Shown here: one piece after another, positions 52,380 through 62,591 of the stretch
Layout of the letters: every line of letters begins with the position of its first letter
Position numbering within the stretch: the first letter of the stretch is position 1
Origin: Candidatus Blautia faecipullorum
GTDB taxonomy: Bacteria; Bacillota; Clostridia; Lachnospirales; Lachnospiraceae
Direction: 5' to 3'
NCBI GenBank assembly: GCA_019115125.1
Contig: DXEG01000005.1
Location: 55,517 to 119,516, forward strand
DNA: 64,000 nucleotides
Position numbers and translations under genes: made by a program
The notes under the pieces: model-generated
The model's input: the letters and a program-made list of their open reading frames with translations, nothing else
Told to the model about the DNA's origin: nothing
The model's database searches: none

Positions 52380-53243
52380 CTATCTTTCGATAAACCCTTC
52401 GCCGTGCACCTCTCTTACATCACCTACGATCACGAAGGCCGACCGATCGATCTCATCCAGTTTTTCACGGAGATATACAAGCTGTTTTTTCCCAAGCACG
52501 CAGTACAGCATCAGCTTCTCCTGGCCGGAATACATTCCCTTCGCGGATATTCCGGTAACGCCCCGGTCCAGATCATTCATGATCATTTCCGATATCTCCG
52601 CCGGTCTGTCTGTAATGATATATACAGATTTTGAGAATTTCAGACCCTCGATCAGGCCGTCCGATACCTTGGTAACAAGAAATACTGCTATGATCGCGTA
52701 AAGAGCCCTCTGCATCCCGAACACATAAGCTCCCACCAGTACGATGGCGCCGTCCACAAACTGCATGATCTGGGCGATGGAGTAATGCTTCAGATATTTC
52801 TGGATCAGAGCGGACAGCATATCCGTACCGCCGGTGGTGCCGCCTCCCAGAAATACCATACCGATTCCAACTCCCATCAGACATCCTCCGTATACGGCCG
52901 AAAGAAGAATGTCGTCCGAGAGCTCCCAGGCCGGAAGCACGGCCAGCCACAGCGTCAGCGATCCATCCCCTACCAGGGCTTTTTTCGCGAAGGACATCCC
53001 TTTCATTCTGGCGGCCAGAATAAACATGGGAATATTCAGCGTCATGTTCGTCAGCCAGAGAGGAACCTCCCACCCGTAAAGATTTCCTGACGCTTCCTTG
53101 ACCAATATTGCGATTCCCGAAAATCCGCCTGTAACAAGCCCGGCCGAATCGAAGCAGGAGCTGATCCCCAGCGCCATCAGTCCGGTTCCCACAAAAATAA
53201 TAAAATATTCTATATACCAAGGCTTTTTTCCTGTATGTGCCAT
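52380..53243 (-). CDS. YitT family membrane protein
   Basis: 287 residues. Five or six membrane helices in the first 200 residues (ISSCFDSAGLVTGGFSGIAIL, LGGGTTGGTDMLSALIQKYL) and a cytoplasmic C-terminal DUF2179 domain (about 208-285; GVTGISAKGMYSGQEKLML). YitT proteins are widespread in Firmicutes with no agreed substrate. RBS AGAAGGGAG precedes ATG. Stands alone. Confidence 0.9.
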   Translation of the reverse strand: MAHTGKKPWYIEYFIIFVGTGLMALGISSCFDSAGLVTGGFSGIAILVKEASGNLYGWEVPLWLTNMTLNIPMFILAARMKGMSFAKKALVGDGSLTLWLAVLPAWELSDDILLSAVYGGCLMGVGIGMVFLGGGTTGGTDMLSALIQKYLKHYSIAQIMQFVDGAIVLVGAYVFGMQRALYAIIAVFLVTKVSDGLIEGLKFSKSVYIITDRPAEISEMIMNDLDRGVTGISAKGMYSGQEKLMLYCVLGKKQLVYLREKLDEIDRSAFVIVGDVREVHGEGFIER

Positions 53244-53303
53244 AGCTTCTCCCTTCTGTTCTGTTATTGCTCTGCCTTGCTGAAGTTTTTTCTAATAGAC
53301 GAA

Positions 53304-53342
53304 AAGAACGGGCCGCGGCATCACTGCCGCTCCCCGTTCTTA
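53304..53342 (-). terminator. Terminator of the OPT-PqqD operon
   Basis: AAGAACGGG and CCGCGGCA (53304-53320) pair with TGCCGC and CCCGTTCTT (53325-53341); on the minus strand it is followed by TTTTCG. It lies 8 bp after the PqqD-family stop. Confidence 0.8.
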
Positions 53343-53349
53343 GTCTGCC

Positions 53350-53718
53350 CTATTTCCCAGGCATATTTACGAATTTTATAAAACTATAGCTCTCAACGAT
53401 CTGGAAATATTTTACAATTCTGGGATACAGAGGCTCAGCCTCCTTCCCGAATTCTTCTTTTACCAGATCCGCTATATCCGCCACAGTCCGCGTTCCGTCG
53501 ATCAGAGGCCAGATGAAAGTACCAAGCTTATCCAGATGGACCTTCGTGAATCGGGGCTTATGAAAGAGCGACTGCGCGACCTTATTCATAATTCCCTTAT
53601 TTTCCACTTCCAGCACGATCCGTTCCTTCAGATCCCTGTGCCACCGGAGCGCTTCATTGCGTTCAGGAATAAGATCCAGGTAATTAATTGACTCCTGTTT
53701 CTTTTTTTTCCGTCCCAT
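53350..53718 (-). CDS. PqqD family protein
   Basis: 122 residues from ATG at 53718, which shares one base with the stop of the transporter gene upstream (TGATG). A basic start (MGRKKKKQ) is followed by a PqqD-like winged-helix core: LGTFIWPLIDGTRTVADIADL and VKEEFGKEA (about 72-105). PqqD proteins bind precursor peptides for radical SAM enzymes. No such enzyme or precursor peptide lies near. Translational coupling with an oligopeptide transporter suggests a peptide-binding role linked to uptake, but this is inference. Confidence 0.82.
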   Translation of the reverse strand: MGRKKKKQESINYLDLIPERNEALRWHRDLKERIVLEVENKGIMNKVAQSLFHKPRFTKVHLDKLGTFIWPLIDGTRTVADIADLVKEEFGKEAEPLYPRIVKYFQIVESYSFIKFVNMPGK

Positions 53719-55610
53719 CAGGCTTTTCTCTTCTTCCAAAGCGAGAATTTAAGCAGGCTGAGGATGATCAGCACCATCAGCACAATACCGCCGATGTTTC
53801 CAAAGTAAGCCGCGCCGGATATATCCATGCTGATTCCAAATACCGCAAAGATCGCGAGAATGATACCTACGATACCTTCGCCGGCGATCATACCTGCGCA
53901 GTACAGCGTACCGTCTGTAACCTGCGCGTCTTTTGTCTTCTGATCCACATTTTTTCTTCTGTCCATGAACAGACGTACAACACCGCCGATCATGATAGAA
54001 GCGTTCAGATAAATCGGAAGATACAGACCGATAGCAAAAGGCATAACCGGTACTCTCAGGATTTCCAGGCCAAGGGCCAGGAATACGCCGATAAATACCA
54101 GACCCCAGGGAAGATCTCCTCCCATGATACCTTCTACGATCATCTTCATCAGACCTGCCTGCGGAGCAGGAATCTCCGCTGTGCCGTAGCCCCACGCCGC
54201 GTTCAGAAGATAAAGAACTCCGCCGATGGCAAGGCCGGAAACAAGTACGCCGAGAAGCTCGCCGATCTGCTGCTTTTTCGGAGTCGCGCCGAGAAGATAA
54301 CCAGTCTTCAGGTCCTGTGAGGTATCGCCTGCGATTGCCGCAACCACACAGATGACAGAACCGATGGCGATTGCCGCGGTCATACCGTCGATACCGGTGT
54401 TTCCGCTGGCTTTGATCACAAAAGTGGAGATCAGAAGCGTAGCGATCGCCATACCGGAAACCGGGTTATTGGAGCTTCCGATCAGACCAACCATACGGCT
54501 GGATACTGTCGCAAAGAAGAAACCGAAAACTACGATCAGCAGCGCGCCCAGGAAGTTCACCGGGATTGCGGGAACAAACCAGATGATAAATACCATAGCC
54601 ACGATGCCGATCAGGATCACGCTCATAGGAAGATCCTGCTCGGTTCTCAGTGTACTGGTGCTCTTGCTTCCCTTCATGCTCTTCATGGAATCGCGGAAGG
54701 TTGTAACGATCAGAGGCAGGGATTTAATAAGTGAAATGATACCGCCGGTAGCGATCGCTCCCGCGCCGATGTATTTCACATAGTTGGTCCAGATAGCTGA
54801 AGCCCCCCCTGCCGCGTACAGGTTCGCGATGGTGTCAGTTCCCGGATACATGATAGTATCAGGTCCGAACAGGCAGATCAGCGGAATGATTACCAGCCAG
54901 CCTACCAGAGAACCTACAAACATGTAGGAAGCGATCTGCGGTCCTACGATATATCCTACACCCACCAGAGCGGGATATACTTCCATACCGATCTCGCCTT
55001 TGAAGGATTTGATCGCGGCCGCAACGTCCGCCGGAACCACCTTCAGTCCGTCTACTACAAATTTGAATACTGCCGCAAGTCCCATGCCGGAGAATACGGT
55101 AGCCGCGTTGGAGCCGCCCTCTTCTCCTGCCAGAAGAACCTCCGCGCAGGCAGTTCCTTCCGGATACAGAAGCGTCGCATGCTCTTTTACGATCAGCGCG
55201 TTACGCAGAGGCACCATAAAAAGAACACCGAGAACACCTCCGCAGAGGGCGATCAGTGTAATTTCTACAAGCCCCGGCATGTCGCAGAGACCTTCCTCCG
55301 CCCACAGGAAAAGCGCAGGCATCGTAAAGATCGCGCCCGCCGCAAGAGATTCTCCCGCGGAGCCGATGGTCTGAACCATGTTGCTCTCCAGGATGGAATT
55401 TTTCTTCATGATGACACGAATGACACCCATGGAGATTACTGCCGCCGGAATGGAGGCAGATACAGTCATACCTACGCGCAGGCCAAGATATGCGTTGGCG
55501 GCGCCGAATACGACTGCGAGGATCATACCCATAATAATGGATGTTGCCGTAAATTCCGGAGTGATTTTTTCAGCCGGAATATATGGCTTGAACTCTTTGT
55601 TGTCGTTCAT
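53718..55610 (-). CDS. OPT family oligopeptide transporter
   Basis: 630 residues with about 14-16 membrane spans. OPT signature elements: NAYLGLRVGMTVSASIPAAV near residue 40 and TLLYPEGTACAEVL near 145. Family members import small peptides or metal-siderophore conjugates by proton coupling; the substrate here is not known. RBS GAGAGGAAA precedes ATG. Forms an operon with the PqqD-family gene. Confidence 0.92.
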   Translation of the reverse strand: MNDNKEFKPYIPAEKITPEFTATSIIMGMILAVVFGAANAYLGLRVGMTVSASIPAAVISMGVIRVIMKKNSILESNMVQTIGSAGESLAAGAIFTMPALFLWAEEGLCDMPGLVEITLIALCGGVLGVLFMVPLRNALIVKEHATLLYPEGTACAEVLLAGEEGGSNAATVFSGMGLAAVFKFVVDGLKVVPADVAAAIKSFKGEIGMEVYPALVGVGYIVGPQIASYMFVGSLVGWLVIIPLICLFGPDTIMYPGTDTIANLYAAGGASAIWTNYVKYIGAGAIATGGIISLIKSLPLIVTTFRDSMKSMKGSKSTSTLRTEQDLPMSVILIGIVAMVFIIWFVPAIPVNFLGALLIVVFGFFFATVSSRMVGLIGSSNNPVSGMAIATLLISTFVIKASGNTGIDGMTAAIAIGSVICVVAAIAGDTSQDLKTGYLLGATPKKQQIGELLGVLVSGLAIGGVLYLLNAAWGYGTAEIPAPQAGLMKMIVEGIMGGDLPWGLVFIGVFLALGLEILRVPVMPFAIGLYLPIYLNASIMIGGVVRLFMDRRKNVDQKTKDAQVTDGTLYCAGMIAGEGIVGIILAIFAVFGISMDISGAAYFGNIGGIVLMVLIILSLLKFSLWKKRKA

Positions 55611-55725
55611 TGATTTCCTCTCCCTTTCTACAATTTTATAGACCGAGTATCATTATATCTATATTTTCGATCTTTTGCAAGAAAATTTTTATCCAAGATC
55701 ACCAGTAAAAAATCACCAGTTCAGT

Positions 55726-57519
55726 TCACGCATCTGACTCAAGCTGTTTCGTCAGGTATCTTCCTACGATTTTCGAAAAATTCCGGATATCCCGGATATA
55801 AGCAAAATCCTTGCCGAATATTTTTTTCTCCGTAGCCAGATCCTTCTCTTCTCCCGCAAAAACTCCCAGAACGCTGACCTCAAGATTTCTGAGACGGCGT
55901 ACCTCTGTGGCTGTATCGGAAATCGCGAAGCTTCCCTGATACGGTCTGGGATTCCTGGCGTTGGGGCGGTTTACAATGACGTCGTAGGGTCTGCCGTCGC
56001 TTAAAATGATCAGGATCTTTTTTTCCTCCTCCCGCTGCAGAAGCCCGTAGCCTACAGTTTTTACCGCCAGGCCGTCTCTGTTGTTGGATGAGGTGACATA
56101 ATTAAAAATATTGTCGTTGGCGGACCTGGGATCGTCATATTCCCGAAAACGGTGGAGGATCGTATAGTCCCAGAAGGTGCAGAAGCTCATAACACGGTGG
56201 GGGATCTCCACATTGCTGAGGGCTTCGCTGATGATATACGCCTGCAGGGCCACCTCTCCCTGACGGCTCATCTGGGAACCGCTGGCGTCGATCAGGACGT
56301 CCACCACAAAATCAGAAGCGTCGCTTTTCAGCTCCCGCTCAAAAACCTTCGCCTCGCTGCTCCTCCCGATCCTCCACAATCTTGAAGGTATAATGCTGCC
56401 TCTGTCCGAGAGCACCCGCTGCTCCTCCCTGCGCAGGACCAATGATTTTCTGAGAGTATCTGTCAGAGCCGCGATATTGCTCTTCACGATCCTGTGCTTA
56501 TCATGATAATGCCAGATATTCTTGTTCCGCAGTCTCTTGGCATACTCGTACTGATAATTCCTCTTTACCGGGTTTTTCAGGATGCCTTCCGTAAAATAAA
56601 GGCTGCAGTCGCTGTGGATCTCTCTGCACATAAGATGGTTCATCCGCCGCTCCTCCGCCTCGCTGAGATAGGTTTTTCCATAGTTCAGCTCCACATAGGT
56701 ATGGGCCTTCTCAAGAATTTCCGGCGGCAGGACGGTGATCTTATGCTTTTTTCTCCTCTTTTCCTCCATTTCTTCTGTCACAGAGCTGTTCTCGAGACTG
56801 GTCATATTTCCGGCAAGCTGTTCCACATAGCTTTCAAATGCTTCCTCGTACAGCTCTTCTGAAAGAAAATCCTCCCAGGAATACTCCATCAGATCTTCCA
56901 TTGTCACAGCCAGAACCTTTTCCAGCGGCCCGTGAACCTTTTCAAAGGAAGGATCCACGAGAGAATTATAGAGCTGGTCAACAATACGGATCAGTTCCAT
57001 AGTATCCCGGGCATTTCCCGCCTGAGCTACAAGATCCAGATAATACTGAAGCTTTTTTTCCACACGGTGATTCCCGCCCTCAAGGCGGTTTCGGAGTACA
57101 GCAATTTTAAGCCGTCCCAGCAGATCGCTGAAGGACGGCATTTTTTCAAATTCCTGTTCCAGAATATCCTCAAAAGCCCGACGCTGCATTTTTCTGACGC
57201 CGGGGCGCTCCAGACAGATTTTTTCCCCGACAGCCTCTTCAATGCAGAGCTGCGCAAGAGCAGTAAGCTCCTGCTCTCCTGCCTGAAGAAAAATCTTTTT
57301 CACCAGATACATACCCATTTCATCCTTGTCGTAATATCTGGCGAAGGCTCCCTGCTTAATTCCGTCGTAAAGGGCGATATCCTCCGATCTGAGAAAAAGA
57401 GCCACATCCGGCTTAACCTCCAGACCGTAATCGCCGCTGACTGTCCACAGAAGATTGCGGATCCGGTTTTCCAGCTCCAGACGGCTGTCCTCAAGCCCAA
57501 GCGGTTCCGGTTTATTCAT
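55726..57519 (-). CDS. VWA-domain protein, partner of a MoxR ATPase
   Basis: 597 residues. A long helical N-part (1-400) and a von Willebrand A domain at about 405-590 with a MIDAS motif Asp411-x-Ser413-x-Ser415 (IDASGSQ), a second metal Thr/Ser region and ILSDGRPYD near 510. It resembles CoxE/NorD/CobT-type VWA proteins that work with MoxR AAA+ ATPases to insert cofactors or remodel enzymes. It starts 8 bp inside the end of the MoxR gene. The client is unknown; glnN is the next gene upstream. Confidence 0.85.
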   Translation of the reverse strand: MNKPEPLGLEDSRLELENRIRNLLWTVSGDYGLEVKPDVALFLRSEDIALYDGIKQGAFARYYDKDEMGMYLVKKIFLQAGEQELTALAQLCIEEAVGEKICLERPGVRKMQRRAFEDILEQEFEKMPSFSDLLGRLKIAVLRNRLEGGNHRVEKKLQYYLDLVAQAGNARDTMELIRIVDQLYNSLVDPSFEKVHGPLEKVLAVTMEDLMEYSWEDFLSEELYEEAFESYVEQLAGNMTSLENSSVTEEMEEKRRKKHKITVLPPEILEKAHTYVELNYGKTYLSEAEERRMNHLMCREIHSDCSLYFTEGILKNPVKRNYQYEYAKRLRNKNIWHYHDKHRIVKSNIAALTDTLRKSLVLRREEQRVLSDRGSIIPSRLWRIGRSSEAKVFERELKSDASDFVVDVLIDASGSQMSRQGEVALQAYIISEALSNVEIPHRVMSFCTFWDYTILHRFREYDDPRSANDNIFNYVTSSNNRDGLAVKTVGYGLLQREEEKKILIILSDGRPYDVIVNRPNARNPRPYQGSFAISDTATEVRRLRNLEVSVLGVFAGEEKDLATEKKIFGKDFAYIRDIRNFSKIVGRYLTKQLESDA

Positions 57520-58429
57520 ATACGTCCTCTCTGGTCCACTCCTCAGGTATTCTGGTGCGGACTACATCTTCTACAATCTCCTTCTCAAAAATATCAAAGG
57601 TTTTGTTTACAACTCCCATCCGGACAGCCTTCCACGGAGAAAGGCCCGTCCTGACGATTTTCATGGCGGCCAGAAGTCCTCTCAGATCCAGCGGTTTCGT
57701 AGAAATCTCGCTGTTCTGCGCCTTTAGCTGCAGATCAAGAAAAACACCGATAAACTGCTCCGCCGCCTTTTCCCTGGCATCCGGAAACATCTGCCGGAAA
57801 ATGAATTTCAGAGATTCCTCGGTCTGGGCGGGCATATCAATAACCAGAAACCGGGATACAAGAGCTTCGTTCAGCTCCTTTGTTCCTGCATATCCGTAAT
57901 TCATCGTGCCGATGAACCGCGCCGCCGGATGAAGGTCTATTTTGTCATAGCCGGGTACGTCAATAGAACGCCGGTAATCCAGAGTCGCGTGGAGCACGGA
58001 AACCGCGTCGTTTTTTGCCATGTTGATCTCATCAAGGATCCCAAAGCCGCCGTACTCCGCGCACTGATATATACTGCCCTTACGCAGCTTCACCTGATTA
58101 TCCTCAAAAGTATCCGTTCCGATAAGATCTCCGCTGTTTGTGTTCACATGAAAAGATACATTATAAGAGGGTCTGTTGAAAATATAGGCAAGATTTTCCG
58201 CAAGGATGTTCTTTCCTGTAGCCTTCGGGCCTGTCAGCAGGAGATTTTCTCCCTGAAGGATCCCCGCAATGGCCATTTCCAGAATATCCCTGCCGAAAAA
58301 CGGAATCGACGGCCTCACGATCCTGTGAGCCGCCTTTTCCGGAACTGTATATTTTTTGCGGAATTCTTCCACCTTCACGATCAGAGCAGGAGAAACCTCC
58401 TGTTCCTCCAAAAATTTCAGTTCTTCCAT
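57512..58429 (-). CDS. MoxR-type AAA+ ATPase
   Basis: 305 residues; ATG at 58429 with AGGAG 7 nt upstream. AAA+ core: Walker A GPKATGKN (67-74), with Asn where Ser/Thr is usual, Walker B GILDE (130-134), sensor 1 GTMNYG (about 174-179), and arginine finger in VSRF (193). It resembles CbbQ/NorQ/MoxR chaperones, which remodel enzymes with a VWA partner. Starts 16 bp after the glnN stop and overlaps the VWA gene by 8 bp, so the three are probably one operon. Confidence 0.87.
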   Translation of the reverse strand: MEELKFLEEQEVSPALIVKVEEFRKKYTVPEKAAHRIVRPSIPFFGRDILEMAIAGILQGENLLLTGPKATGKNILAENLAYIFNRPSYNVSFHVNTNSGDLIGTDTFEDNQVKLRKGSIYQCAEYGGFGILDEINMAKNDAVSVLHATLDYRRSIDVPGYDKIDLHPAARFIGTMNYGYAGTKELNEALVSRFLVIDMPAQTEESLKFIFRQMFPDAREKAAEQFIGVFLDLQLKAQNSEISTKPLDLRGLLAAMKIVRTGLSPWKAVRMGVVNKTFDIFEKEIVEDVVRTRIPEEWTREDVYE

Positions 58430-58445
58430 TTCTATCTCCTGTGGT

Positions 58446-60560
58446 TTACACTTCAAAAATCAGATCCCCGTAGGAAGGCATAGGCCACATTTCTTTATCC
58501 ACCAGCATTTCCAGCTCGTCTACCGGACGCCGCAGCGCTTCCATCGCTTTGACGACTGTTTCTCGGCAGTAAACCGCTCTCTCCCTGCCCTCCGGTACGT
58601 TCAGGATTCTCCCCGTGACCTCGGAAAGCCGGTTCATAGCCTCGTCCGTTTCCTTCAGGAGCACGGAGCACTGATTCAGAAGGTCAAGCTGTACACTGAC
58701 ATCGACATTGCCTACAGCACGCACTGTATTTATGGAATCCGCCAGCACTGTCGTATATCTGATCACTGCGGGAATGATCTGCTTTGTGGCTATATCGATC
58801 ATTGTTTTTGCTTCAATATTTACAGCCTTCCCATAGATCTCATACTGGATCTCGGCTCTGGACTCCAGCTCCGCCCGGGTGAATACATGGAAGCTCTCAA
58901 AAAGCTCTACCGCCTTCTCTGTGGTAAGCGCCGGAATCGCGTCCACCATGGAGGGCAGATTGGGAAGTCCCCGGCGTTTCGCTTCCGCCTCCCATTCAGG
59001 CGCGTATCCGTTGCCGTTAAATACGATCCGCTGATGCTCGGTGGCATATTCCTTGATCAGATCATGAACAGCCATATCAAAATCAGGAGCCGCCTCCAGA
59101 CGGTCGCAGGCTTCCTTGAAGGCCTGAGCCGCGATGGTGTTCAGAACCACATTGCAGGAGGAAATAGAATCCCTCGCTCCGACCATACGGAATTCAAATT
59201 TATTTCCCGTAAAAGCAAAAGGAGAGGTTCTGTTCCGGTCCGTGGCATCCTTCATAAAATCCGGAAGAGTTTTTACGCCGGTTTCCAGCATACTGCCTTT
59301 TTTGCTGTGGGTAGCCGTACCTGTGCTGATAAGCTGCTCCAGCACATCCTCCAGCTGCTCGCCCAGAAATACGGAAATGATCGCCGGCGGCGCCTCGTTG
59401 CCGCCCAGACGGTGATCGTTCCCCACATCAGCCGCCGATTCCCGGAGGAGGTCCGCATGTGTATCCACCGCCTTGAGAATACAAGTCAGAACCAGAAGGA
59501 ACTGAATATTCTCATGAGGTGTTTTGCCCGGATCCAGGAGATTGATGCCGTCGTCTGTCGTCAGAGACCAGTTGTTGTGTTTGCCTGATCCGTTAAGCCC
59601 CGCAAAAGGCTTCTCATGAAGAAGGCAGCGCATTCCATGGCGGCTTGCCACCTTCTTCAGTATACGCATCATGATCTGATTATGGTCTGCCGCAATATTT
59701 ACAGGAGCATAGATCGGCGCCAGCTCATGCTGGGCGGGAGCCACCTCATTGTGCTGGGTTTTTGCTGAAACGCCAAGCTTCCAGCATTCTTCATTGACCT
59801 CTCTCATATATGCGGAGACCCTCTGACGGATCGTTCCCAGATAATGGTCGTCCATCTCCTGACCCTTGGGAGGCATCGCGCCGAACAGGGTCCGTCCGGT
59901 ATAGATCAGATCCTTTCTCTGAAGCCACTTCTCCTTATCGATCAGGAAGTACTCCTGCTCCGCTCCCACGGAAGGCGTCACTCTTTTGGAAGTTGTATTC
60001 CCGAAAAGGCGGATCAGGCGGAGAGCCTGGGTGTTCACCGCTTCCATGGATCTGAGCAAAGGAGTTTTCTGGTCGAGAGCCTCTCCTGTGTAGGAGCAGA
60101 AAGCGGTGGGAATACAGAGGGTTCCCCCTGCCGCGTCATGCCTCACAAATGCCGGAGAAGTGCAGTCCCAGGTCGTATAGCCTCTTGCTTCGAAGGTAGC
60201 TCTCAATCCCCCGGAAGGGAAGGAGGAGGCGTCAGGTTCTCCCTTGATCAGCTCTTTTCCGGAGAAACTCATCAGAACCTTTCCGTTTTCCATGGGGGCT
60301 GTGATAAAAGCGTCGTGCTTCTCCGCGGTGACTCCGGTCAGCGGCTGAAACCAGTGGCTGTAATGAGTAGCGCCTTTCTCAATGGCCCACTCCTTCATCT
60401 CGTGCGCAACTACATCCGCAATCTCCATAGAAAGCTCTTTGCCTTCTTCAATGGTTTTTTTCAATTCTTTGTAAACCTTTTTCGGAAGTCTTTCCTGCAT
60501 AACAGAATCATTGAAAACATCACATCCAAAAATTTCTGTTACATTGATATAGTCTGACAT
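58446..60560 (-). CDS. glnN: Type III glutamine synthetase (GlnN)
   Basis: 704 residues, the size of GSIII. Makes glutamine from glutamate, ammonia and ATP in the cytosol. Features: N-terminal GSIII domain (to about 150), catalytic blocks [12 protein letters not shown] (about 198-209), [19 protein letters not shown] (about 276-294), [20 protein letters not shown] (about 314-333) and [20 protein letters not shown] (about 448-467). RBS AAAGGAG precedes ATG. No PII or GlnR gene is close. Followed by the MoxR/VWA pair. Confidence 0.95.
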   Translation of the reverse strand: MSDYINVTEIFGCDVFNDSVMQERLPKKVYKELKKTIEEGKELSMEIADVVAHEMKEWAIEKGATHYSHWFQPLTGVTAEKHDAFITAPMENGKVLMSFSGKELIKGEPDASSFPSGGLRATFEARGYTTWDCTSPAFVRHDAAGGTLCIPTAFCSYTGEALDQKTPLLRSMEAVNTQALRLIRLFGNTTSKRVTPSVGAEQEYFLIDKEKWLQRKDLIYTGRTLFGAMPPKGQEMDDHYLGTIRQRVSAYMREVNEECWKLGVSAKTQHNEVAPAQHELAPIYAPVNIAADHNQIMMRILKKVASRHGMRCLLHEKPFAGLNGSGKHNNWSLTTDDGINLLDPGKTPHENIQFLLVLTCILKAVDTHADLLRESAADVGNDHRLGGNEAPPAIISVFLGEQLEDVLEQLISTGTATHSKKGSMLETGVKTLPDFMKDATDRNRTSPFAFTGNKFEFRMVGARDSISSCNVVLNTIAAQAFKEACDRLEAAPDFDMAVHDLIKEYATEHQRIVFNGNGYAPEWEAEAKRRGLPNLPSMVDAIPALTTEKAVELFESFHVFTRAELESRAEIQYEIYGKAVNIEAKTMIDIATKQIIPAVIRYTTVLADSINTVRAVGNVDVSVQLDLLNQCSVLLKETDEAMNRLSEVTGRILNVPEGRERAVYCRETVVKAMEALRRPVDELEMLVDKEMWPMPSYGDLIFEV

Positions 60561-60753
60561 ATATTTTCTCCTTTATCTTTTTCGTTGTCTGTTTGTAGTT
60601 CCGCCCGGCTCCTGACCGTTTATTACTGCATGTCTGATTTTGGGGTTTGCCAGGGATTATTATGCGGATCCTTCCTGCCTGCCGTCAGTCCTCTGATTCC
60701 TTGCAGCCGCTCAGATATTCCCGGCTTCTTCCGCTTTAGACGACTCTTTCTGT

Positions 60754-61659
60754 TTATTTATTATTCTTCTTGCTTTTCAGATATAAGTTCAAAGCTTTAT
60801 GCATATTCTCAATCTCTACGGAAGCCTGGTTTCCGCCGAACTCGCCGTCCAGTGTCCAGGGTACCTGCTCCTCTGCTTCTATGGTGATCTTTCTGGATTT
60901 AAAGGAATGTACAAGATCTGTATTATCCTTGCTGATCACAAGGGCTGTCATGATCTCCTGAAGCTCTATGGGATTTTTGGGCATTTTGATCAGAGTTACT
61001 TCAAAAAAACCATCGTTCATATCTACGTTTTTTCCGGTAAGGTTCTTGAAACCGCCGATGGATCTGGAGTTTGAGATCATTCCCATCATAAAATCATCCT
61101 CCACTTCCATCTCCTCAGACTTTACTTTCATATGATAGGATTTGATATTGAAAAGACTTTTGACTCCTTCCAGGATATAGGCCACATGACCAAGAACATT
61201 TTTGAGATCCTGATCCGTCTCATAAGAAACGTCTGTAAAAAGTCCAAAAGCGGCAACATAAGCAAATGTCTGCTTATTGAATCGTCCGATATCGCAGTGA
61301 TAAAGCTCCTCCTCCATAATCATGGACGCTGCTTCTACCATATTTTTCGGAACAAACAGACTGGTTGCAAAATCATTCGTGCTTCCGGCCGGAATATAGC
61401 CGATGGGTACGGTGCTTTTCTGTTCCATGATGCCCGTCACCACCTCGTCAAGGGTTCCGTCTCCTCCGCTGCACACGATCAGATCCACTGCGTCCGCATA
61501 CTGCCTTGCTTTTTCGTAAGCGTCCTTCGGTTTCTGAGTAGAGTGGATGATCACCTCATAATCATGCTTATTAAATATATCAACAATATCCAGCAGGTGG
61601 GCTTTAATCTTTCCTTTGCCTGCTTTTGGGTTAAAAACAAAGAGCATTCTCTTTCCCAC
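60754..61659 (-). CDS. Diacylglycerol/lipid kinase family protein
   Basis: 301 residues. DagK/YegS catalytic domain: FVFNPKAGKGK (about 8-18), CSGGDGTLDEVVTGI (about 63-77) and PAGSTNDFATSL (about 91-102). Phosphorylates diacylglycerol or a related lipid, recycling it to phospholipid synthesis. The GTG at 61659 has AAAGGGG 8-9 nt upstream; an ATG four codons on is an alternative. Monocistronic. Confidence 0.9.
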   Translation of the reverse strand: MGKRMLFVFNPKAGKGKIKAHLLDIVDIFNKHDYEVIIHSTQKPKDAYEKARQYADAVDLIVCSGGDGTLDEVVTGIMEQKSTVPIGYIPAGSTNDFATSLFVPKNMVEAASMIMEEELYHCDIGRFNKQTFAYVAAFGLFTDVSYETDQDLKNVLGHVAYILEGVKSLFNIKSYHMKVKSEEMEVEDDFMMGMISNSRSIGGFKNLTGKNVDMNDGFFEVTLIKMPKNPIELQEIMTALVISKDNTDLVHSFKSRKITIEAEEQVPWTLDGEFGGNQASVEIENMHKALNLYLKSKKNNK

Positions 61660-61852
61660 AGCCCGATCCCCTTTCTGTCTATTTAGCGCCGGTATCGCCC
61701 TGGTACACCGATATTATTTTTTATACTTTTTAATGATACAACAAAATCCCATAAATGCCTAGAGGTAAAATTCCTTCGGTTCTTCTGCAGTCTGATCCTG
61801 CCGCCGAAATCCCTGTATCCAGCAAAGCATCCGAAAAAACCTTAAAATCGTC

Positions 61853-62320
61853 TCAGCCCTTCCCGTGATCTTTAAAATAGGCTTTAAGGATCCGGATACT
61901 CCTCTCTCTGAGGACTCCGCCGGTTATCGCCGGCCGGAAGGGTGAATGATCAAAAATCATTTCCGCGCAGTCATTCCCTTCTTCCCCTAAAATTTCGCAC
62001 AGATCTCTGTCGCTGGCGCCGTATACCAGCCTTCCCAGCTTTGTCCAGACCATAGCGCCGCAGCACATAAAACAGGGTTCGCAGCTGGAATAAAGGGTAT
62101 AATCCCTCAGATCCGTAATTCCTGTTTCCTGACAAAACAGCCGAAGCAGCCCTGCTTCCGCATGAAAAGTGGGGTCTGATGCCGTATAGATCTGATTTTC
62201 ATTTGTATATACAATCTCTTCTCCTTTTACAAGCACAGCGCCAAACGGCTCGTTTCCGTGCTCCACAGCCTTTGCCGAAAGCTCTATTGCTTTTTCCATA
62301 AATATTTCGTCTTGTGTCAT
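61853..62320 (-). CDS. Nucleoside/guanine deaminase family protein
   Basis: 155 residues. Cytidine-deaminase-like zinc fold with HAE (about 53-55: FHAEAGLL) and PCFMC (about 81-85: CEPCFMCCGAM). Length and the FDHSPFRPAITGGV tail fit guanine deaminases and related nucleoside deaminases rather than TadA. Probably purine or pyrimidine salvage; the substrate is not decided. Confidence 0.85.
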   Translation of the reverse strand: MTQDEIFMEKAIELSAKAVEHGNEPFGAVLVKGEEIVYTNENQIYTASDPTFHAEAGLLRLFCQETGITDLRDYTLYSSCEPCFMCCGAMVWTKLGRLVYGASDRDLCEILGEEGNDCAEMIFDHSPFRPAITGGVLRERSIRILKAYFKDHGKG

Positions 62321-62468
62321 ATTTTATTCTCCTCATCTGCAAAATATTGTCTGCGTATCCTGCATATTCAAAATGGGCCGCAGCATATCACAGTCCTGCT
62401 GATTCTATCAGTATCTTTTACCAGGCGGAGAAAGTCAAGCTCTTTTTTCTTCTAAGGTCCCGTTCGAA

Positions 62469-62486
62469 CACTGTATGGCTGAACTG
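62469..62486 (-). repeat. Repeat family A, terminal fragment 6 (reversed)
   Basis: CACTGTATGGCTGAACTG is the exact reverse complement of the left end of family A (CAGTTCAGCCATACAGTG). Only the terminal 18 bp are left, upstream of the coiled-coil gene. Confidence 0.6.
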
Positions 62487-62591
62487 AAGTTTATATTTAT
62501 TTCAGAAAAAATGAATAGATTTCGCTACCCTGTAATGTTATAATAACTCTGCAGCGGTACGCTTTAAAATAATCAAAAGGAGTGTGATTCA

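Noticed and set aside
60561-60753. Glutamine riboswitch upstream of glnN
   Set aside because: I could not find the conserved glnA/downstream-peptide motif elements; only an RBS and unstructured sequence are visible.
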